Origin: Eubacterium sp. 1001713B170207_170306_E7
Lineage (GTDB): Bacteria; Bacillota; Clostridia; Eubacteriales; Eubacteriaceae
Assembly (NCBI RefSeq): GCF_015547515.1
Contig: NZ_JADMVE010000002.1
Location: forward strand, 186,001-250,000
Direction: 5' to 3'
Length of the DNA: 64,000 nt
Within the stretch, counting starts at the first letter, position 1. The number at the start of each line of letters is the position of its first letter. Positions 59,976-64,000 of this stretch are shown here, in pieces. Under the pieces are notes generated by a model that ran no database searches, was not told the DNA's origin, and saw nothing but the letters and a program-made list of their open reading frames with translations. A program made the position numbers and the translations under genes.

Positions 59976-61232
59976 ATGCTAAAAACTACCCGAAAGTCCG
60001 ATCCGGCCATATACGAAATTGTCTCGGCAGAGCTGAAACGCCAGGAACACAATATTGAAATGATCGCGTCTGAGAGCACAGCGCCCACAGAGGTCCTTGA
60101 GCTCAGCGGCTCCATCTTTACCAATAAAACCGAGGAGGGTTATCCGGGCGCACGGTTTCAGGCGGGCTCGGAGGAAGCCGATAAGATTGAGAACCTGGCC
60201 CGTGACCGCGCCAAGGCGCTCTTTGGCGCAGACCATGTCAATGTTCAGTCTTACTCTGGCTCCACAGCCAACTACTGCGTCTATTCTGCCATTCTCACAC
60301 CTGGCGACCGAGTGCTCAGTATGCGTCTGGACCAGGGCGGACATCTGACCCACGGCTCCCCGGTAAACTTTTTGAGAAAGGTTTATGAATATGACTTCTA
60401 CGGTGTTGATCCTGAAACCGAACAAATTGATTATGATGCCCTTGAGGCCAAGGCCATGGAGTACAGACCAAAGCTTATCATCGGCGGCGCGAGCTCTTAC
60501 CCACGCCTGATCGATTATGAGCGGATGGCAGAGATCGCGAAAAAATGCGGCGCCTACCTGATGATCGACATGGCACATATTGCAGGCCTGGTGGCGGCAG
60601 GGGTGATCCCAAGCCCGATTCCCTATGCCGACTTTGTTTCCTCCTCCACCACCAAAACCTTCTGCGGGCCGCGTTCCGGCATGGTGTTCTGTAAAAAAGA
60701 GCACGCCAGACTTTTAGACAAGGGCACCTTCCCGGGGACCATCGGCTCCATTCATCTGGCCACCATCGCCGCGAAGGCCTGGTCCTTTGGTTATGCGGCC
60801 ACACCGGAATTTAAGGCGGTTATGGAACAGATCATCAAAAACGCGAAGTGTCTGGCCGAAGCGCTGCAGAATCATGGATTCCGCATTATCAGCGGCGGTA
60901 CCGACAACCACATTGTCATGGTAGATTTAAGACCGAAGAACCTGACCGGTAAAGCTTTTGAGGAAGCTCTGGAATATGTTGGCATTACGGTGAATAAAAA
61001 TGTGATCCCCTTTGATAAGGAAAGCCCCATGGTGACCAGCGGCGTGCGTATTGGCCTGACTTCCACCACACAGCGCGGGCTCAGGGAAAAGGAAATTGTG
61101 GAAATTGCCGGCATCATGAATGCGGTCGCAGCGAACATTGACAACAAAGACAAGCTCAACGCGCTCAAGGCTCAGGCAGAAGCCCTGATTTCAAAATTCC
61201 CGCTGTACCCTGAAGGCTATTTTGAGGATTAA
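59976..61232 (+). CDS. glyA: serine hydroxymethyltransferase
   Basis: PLP enzyme: L-serine plus tetrahydrofolate to glycine plus methylene-THF. 418 residues. HNIEMIASES, NKTEEGYPGARF, NVQSYSGSTANY, MIDMAHIAGLVAAG and the PLP-lysine motif SSTTKTFCGPRSG. GTRFQ is here GARFQ. Relatives with this GARFQ/ESEA variation exist. AAAGAGG upstream. It precedes the alanine/glycine symporter by 65 nt with no strong terminator, so the two are probably cotranscribed. Confidence 0.94.
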   Translation: MLKTTRKSDPAIYEIVSAELKRQEHNIEMIASESTAPTEVLELSGSIFTNKTEEGYPGARFQAGSEEADKIENLARDRAKALFGADHVNVQSYSGSTANYCVYSAILTPGDRVLSMRLDQGGHLTHGSPVNFLRKVYEYDFYGVDPETEQIDYDALEAKAMEYRPKLIIGGASSYPRLIDYERMAEIAKKCGAYLMIDMAHIAGLVAAGVIPSPIPYADFVSSSTTKTFCGPRSGMVFCKKEHARLLDKGTFPGTIGSIHLATIAAKAWSFGYAATPEFKAVMEQIIKNAKCLAEALQNHGFRIISGGTDNHIVMVDLRPKNLTGKAFEEALEYVGITVNKNVIPFDKESPMVTSGVRIGLTSTTQRGLREKEIVEIAGIMNAVAANIDNKDKLNALKAQAEALISKFPLYPEGYFED

Positions 61233-61297
61233 GCTCAAGCGGAGTGCTTAAAGAATAAAGGGTGTGATGCCCGATTAATCCAAAGGAGGGTTAACTT

Positions 61298-62767
61298 TTG
61301 GAAGTGTTTACAAATATTATCAATGCCATCAGCGGCGTCGTATGGAGTACGCCCCTTGTGGTTCTCTGCCTCATTGCCGGACTGATCTTTTCCATATGGC
61401 TGGGTTTCCCCCAGATTCGTCATTTCAAGGGGATGATCGGCCTGATCCTCCATCAGGAGAAGGGCAGCAAAAGCGGGATTACCCCCTTTCAGGCCTTCGC
61501 GACAACGGTTGGTTCACGCGTAGGCATGGGTTCTGTGGCCGGGGTGGCCACTGGAATCTATTTTGGCGGCCCGGGCGCCCTGTTCTGGATGTGGATACTG
61601 GGCCTTCTGGGTGCGGCCACCGCGCTGATCGAAACCACCTTGGCGCAGGCCTATAAACGGCAGGTCAACGGCGAGTATATCGGCGGACCGGCCCTGTACA
61701 TTGAGCGGGGGTTTAAAAACAAGTGGCTCTCCAGCAAGTACGCCAAGGTTTTTGCTGTTGCCACCATTCTGGGCCCGGGTATCCTGATGCCCGGCCTGCA
61801 CTCCAACTCGCTGGCCAGCACCTTTGAGCGTTCTTTTGGCCTTCCCATCATCTTTGGCGGTCTTCTGCTCTGTGTCTTCCTGGCCATTGTCACCTTTGGC
61901 GGGGTTAAGAGGATCGGTAAGTTCGCTGAGAAGGCGGCTCCGGCCATGTGCCTGATTTATATGCTCATGGCCCTTGGCATCGTCGTGATCTATTACCAGA
62001 ACATTCCCTCTACTATTGGGCTGGTCTTTAAATCAGCCTTTGGAGCGGACGCTGTATTCGGCGGTATAGTGGGCTCGGCCATTGCCTGGGGGGTCAAGCG
62101 CGGCGTTTACTCTACCGAGGCGGGTCAGGGCTCCGGCGCCATTGTGGCCTCGGCGGCAGAAACCTCTCATCCGGTGAAGCAGGGGCTGGTGCAGGCCCTG
62201 TCGGTCTATATTGTATCCTTTATTGTCTGTACCTCCACCGCTATCATTCTGCTGTTGAGCATGTCCTACAACGTGGCGGGTCCGGACGGCAGCATGCTGG
62301 TAGAATATCTGCCAGGCAGTCAGTACGGTGTGGGCTGGACGCAGGATATTCTGGAAGCCACCTACGGCGGTCTCATCGGTGGCAAGCTGTTCGCGGTGAT
62401 CATCAGCCTGTTTATTTTCACCAGCCTTATCGGCTATTCCTATCAGGCAGAGAGCAATGTCAACTACCTGTTCCACGGGAAGAAAATGGCGGTTCAGATA
62501 TTCAGAACGATTTTTATTCTCTCCACCTTTTCGGGCGTTATCGTCAGCGCAGACGCGATCTGGACCATGGGAGATACGGGCGCAGGTATTATGACCTGGC
62601 TTAATATCGTGGCGATTCTGGTACTGTCGAAACAGGCAGTTAAGATGGTGAGGGATTATGAAAAGCAGAAGCGTGAAGGGCTGGACCCAGTTTTCCATCC
62701 CGAAGAATTCGGCATTGACGACCCTGATCACATCTGGGATAAGTATTCCGACAGGCAAAATTCGTGA
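61298..62767 (+). CDS. sodium:alanine/glycine symporter (AGCS family)
   Basis: 489 residues, about 11 helices. Family motifs: LGFPQIRHFKGMIG, the GVGNIxGVA-type stretch as GSRVGMGSVAGVATG, GGPGALFWMWILGLLG, GVKRGVYSTEAGQGSG and SYQAESNVNYLF. Imports alanine, glycine or serine with Na+. TTG start with a near-ideal AAAGGAGGG ribosome site. With dsdA and glyA it fits a serine/glycine uptake and breakdown group, which in an acetogen feeds one-carbon metabolism (inference). Confidence 0.93.
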   Translation: MEVFTNIINAISGVVWSTPLVVLCLIAGLIFSIWLGFPQIRHFKGMIGLILHQEKGSKSGITPFQAFATTVGSRVGMGSVAGVATGIYFGGPGALFWMWILGLLGAATALIETTLAQAYKRQVNGEYIGGPALYIERGFKNKWLSSKYAKVFAVATILGPGILMPGLHSNSLASTFERSFGLPIIFGGLLLCVFLAIVTFGGVKRIGKFAEKAAPAMCLIYMLMALGIVVIYYQNIPSTIGLVFKSAFGADAVFGGIVGSAIAWGVKRGVYSTEAGQGSGAIVASAAETSHPVKQGLVQALSVYIVSFIVCTSTAIILLLSMSYNVAGPDGSMLVEYLPGSQYGVGWTQDILEATYGGLIGGKLFAVIISLFIFTSLIGYSYQAESNVNYLFHGKKMAVQIFRTIFILSTFSGVIVSADAIWTMGDTGAGIMTWLNIVAILVLSKQAVKMVRDYEKQKREGLDPVFHPEEFGIDDPDHIWDKYSDRQNS

Positions 62768-62783
62768 GGTAGAGATAATATAA

Positions 62784-62838
62784 ATGGAGAATTATGAGGG
62801 CAAATTTCTGTACGGATTTGATTCTCATGATTTTCCAT
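62784..62838. repeat. 55-bp inverted repeat
   Basis: ATGGAGAATTATGAG (62784-62798) and CTCATGATTTTCCAT (62824-62838) pair at 13 of 15 positions; CAAATTTC and GGATTTG inside can pair too. It could be a small mobile-type palindrome (MITE/REP-like). Confidence 0.5.
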
Positions 62839-62867
62839 TCTCAATTCTGCATTCTATTTTCATAGGG

Positions 62868-62895
62868 CTTCCAAATACTTTCTTTGGAAGTTTTT
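62868..62895 (+). terminator. terminator after the symporter gene
   Basis: CTTCCAAA, 7-nt loop, TTTGGAAG, then TTTTT. The T-run leads directly into the next promoter. Confidence 0.7.
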
Positions 62896-62896
62896 G

Positions 62897-62905
62897 TGGT
62901 ATAAT
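62897..62905 (+). promoter_or_regulatory. extended -10 promoter of the sensor kinase gene
   Basis: TGGTATAAT with TATAAT at 62900-62905, preceded by TGTG like the promoters at 27999 and 31261. Confidence 0.6.
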
Positions 62906-62930
62906 GAAAAATAAAAAAAGGGGGAGCGCC

Positions 62931-64000
62931 TTGAAGATTCAGGAAACAGAGTGGGGATATGTAGAGTGGCAGCATATCCATGAGGAAAATAATCCAAGAC
63001 AATCCATGAATGTTGGACGGACTGTGATTCTGCCGGGAAAACATCAGGTTGAGCATGTGCACTATGGGCAGGAACAGCTGGTTTATATCCTGAGCGGCGA
63101 AGGAATCTATATTATCAACGGCAAGCGCAGACGCTGCGCCAGGGGGGCTGTGCTCTATATGGAGGCGGGCAGCACCCATGAAACCATCAACGACACCAGC
63201 GAGCCCATCTGTGAGCTTTTGGTGTCCAACCCGGTCAGCGGCGCGCGGGAGATTACCATGCGCGAGATGAAGGGAATGGACAGCAGTGGTAAAAACGCTC
63301 TGTACGCGGCAGTCGAGAGCTTGCGCGCCCCGCTCATTGAGCCCCTCAACCTGCCGCTCACCATATTTGACTCACAGTGGAAGACCGTGCTTCAGACACC
63401 GTGCTTTCCCGCGTTCTGTAAAAAACACTGCGATCCTGAAAAGCATCCCGAGGAGTGCGCCTGTATGGACGCCTGCGCCTTTACCGCCGATACCGCCTGT
63501 ACTGAGAGCGTCTGCCCGATGGGCCTGCGTATTTACAGCGTGCCCATCATTCACAATGACCTGTGTATCGGTGTCGTGCGGGGCGGCTTTATTCTGCTGT
63601 CCGGGTCAAGGGTAGAGGAGCACGAGGGCCTGTACGATATGCCCGAGAGCGCGGCCCTCAGCATTAAAAAGCTTCTGGGGGAAATTGCCAACAACATTGT
63701 CAACTACTGTGTGTTTGACGATGCACGGAAAGAACTTGAAACCAAGGAAAACGCCATAAAAACCTCGCAGCGGCAGGGTGAAATCCTCGAGCAGAACCTT
63801 CAGATTGCCCAGGATACTGTGACCAATTTGAAAATAAACCACCATTTTCTGTTCAATACCCTCAACTGTATGGCCTCCATGGCTCTGCAGGATGGTTCGG
63901 AGCGGCTTTATGCCGGAATCGTCGATCTGGCCGACCTGTTCCGCTACACCATGAAAACGAACTGCCGCTTTGTTCCTTTCGAGAAGGAGCTGGCCTACCT
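62931..64000 (+). CDS. cupin-PocR-LytS/YesM-type sensor histidine kinase (3' partial)
   Basis: Open frame from TTG 62931 (GGGGAG 4 nt upstream) to the window end, 356 residues so far, no stop. Residues about 30-105 are a cupin (PGKHQVEHVHYGQEQLVYILSGEG cut: EHVHYGQEQLVYI, ARGAVLYMEAGSTHE) with metal-type His. About 120-260 form a PocR-like ligand domain rich in cysteine (CFPAFCKKHC, CACMDACAF, ESVCPMG). A coiled coil follows, then the start of a His_kinase domain, INHHFLFNTLNCMASM, where the phospho-His of the NPHFLFN motif is kept but Pro is His. The ATPase domain lies beyond the window. Probably cytosolic; senses a small ligand such as a diol, inferred from PocR. Confidence 0.85.
   Translation, partial: MKIQETEWGYVEWQHIHEENNPRQSMNVGRTVILPGKHQVEHVHYGQEQLVYILSGEGIYIINGKRRRCARGAVLYMEAGSTHETINDTSEPICELLVSNPVSGAREITMREMKGMDSSGKNALYAAVESLRAPLIEPLNLPLTIFDSQWKTVLQTPCFPAFCKKHCDPEKHPEECACMDACAFTADTACTESVCPMGLRIYSVPIIHNDLCIGVVRGGFILLSGSRVEEHEGLYDMPESAALSIKKLLGEIANNIVNYCVFDDARKELETKENAIKTSQRQGEILEQNLQIAQDTVTNLKINHHFLFNTLNCMASMALQDGSERLYAGIVDLADLFRYTMKTNCRFVPFEKELAY

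Noticed and set aside
1-64000. Prophage, integrase, transposase or CRISPR-Cas genes
   Set aside because: No protein in any frame that I read shows the motifs of these systems; mobility here is suggested only by repeats.

Overview
The window looks like chromosome of a low-to-mid GC anaerobic Firmicute. A gut acetogen of the Eubacterium limosum/callanderi type is my best guess, from codon style, the SipW/TasA genes, the two-gene Suf operon, a K+-dependent membrane pyrophosphatase and a cggR-gap-pgk-tpiA-gpmI operon. The species is inference; nothing here is diagnostic.

Region 1 (1-20.7 kb) is a cell-surface locus and the most unusual part. It opens with a membrane diguanylate cyclase (cut by the window edge) and several secreted or anchored surface proteins. 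Next come a SARP-type regulator (4216-5415), a giant von Willebrand A protein (6036-9065), a SipW signal peptidase (9200-9769) with six TasA/camelysin-like SipW substrates in total, and a 1,961-residue adhesin (14197-20082) followed by a small coiled-coil membrane partner. Two near-identical 70-residue genes flank the adhesin. Five promoters in this region share one architecture: TGTGAC direct repeats exactly 11 bp apart, 10 bp upstream of a -10 box. This is how SARP activators bind DNA. The SARP itself carries a C-terminal GGDEF-like domain whose active site is destroyed but whose c-di-GMP inhibitory-site RxxD remains. My main hypothesis is a c-di-GMP-linked SARP regulon that controls a SipW/TasA-type extracellular matrix.

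Region 2 (20.7-31.2 kb) is mostly housekeeping on the minus strand: DegV, an EamA transporter, SufB/SufC, a HAD phosphatase, ProA, RlmH, and a YjbQ-like protein. It then has tRNA-Pro followed by a probable type I toxin-antitoxin module bracketed by a 48-bp direct repeat. After that come a thioredoxin reductase fused to a small GNAT domain and, divergently, an unfused thioredoxin reductase with a separate copy of the same GNAT domain.

Region 3 (31.3-43.5 kb) holds GshF (glutathione synthesis), an acyl-ACP thioesterase, a patatin phospholipase, a glycogen branching enzyme, a compact type IV pilus/type II secretion-like operon (ATPase, platform protein, five prepilin-like proteins), aroD-aroK, and a degenerate tRNA-Leu copy next to an intact tRNA-Leu.

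Region 4 (43.6-53.7 kb) holds rpoN, the glycolytic operon cggR-gap-pgk-tpiA-gpmI with hairpins between genes, secG and the membrane pyrophosphatase.

Region 5 (53.8-64 kb) holds a beta-lactamase-family hydrolase, a two-component system, a D-serine/glycine metabolism group (dsdA, glyA, alanine/glycine symporter), and the start of a cupin-PocR-LytS-type sensor kinase that runs off the window end.
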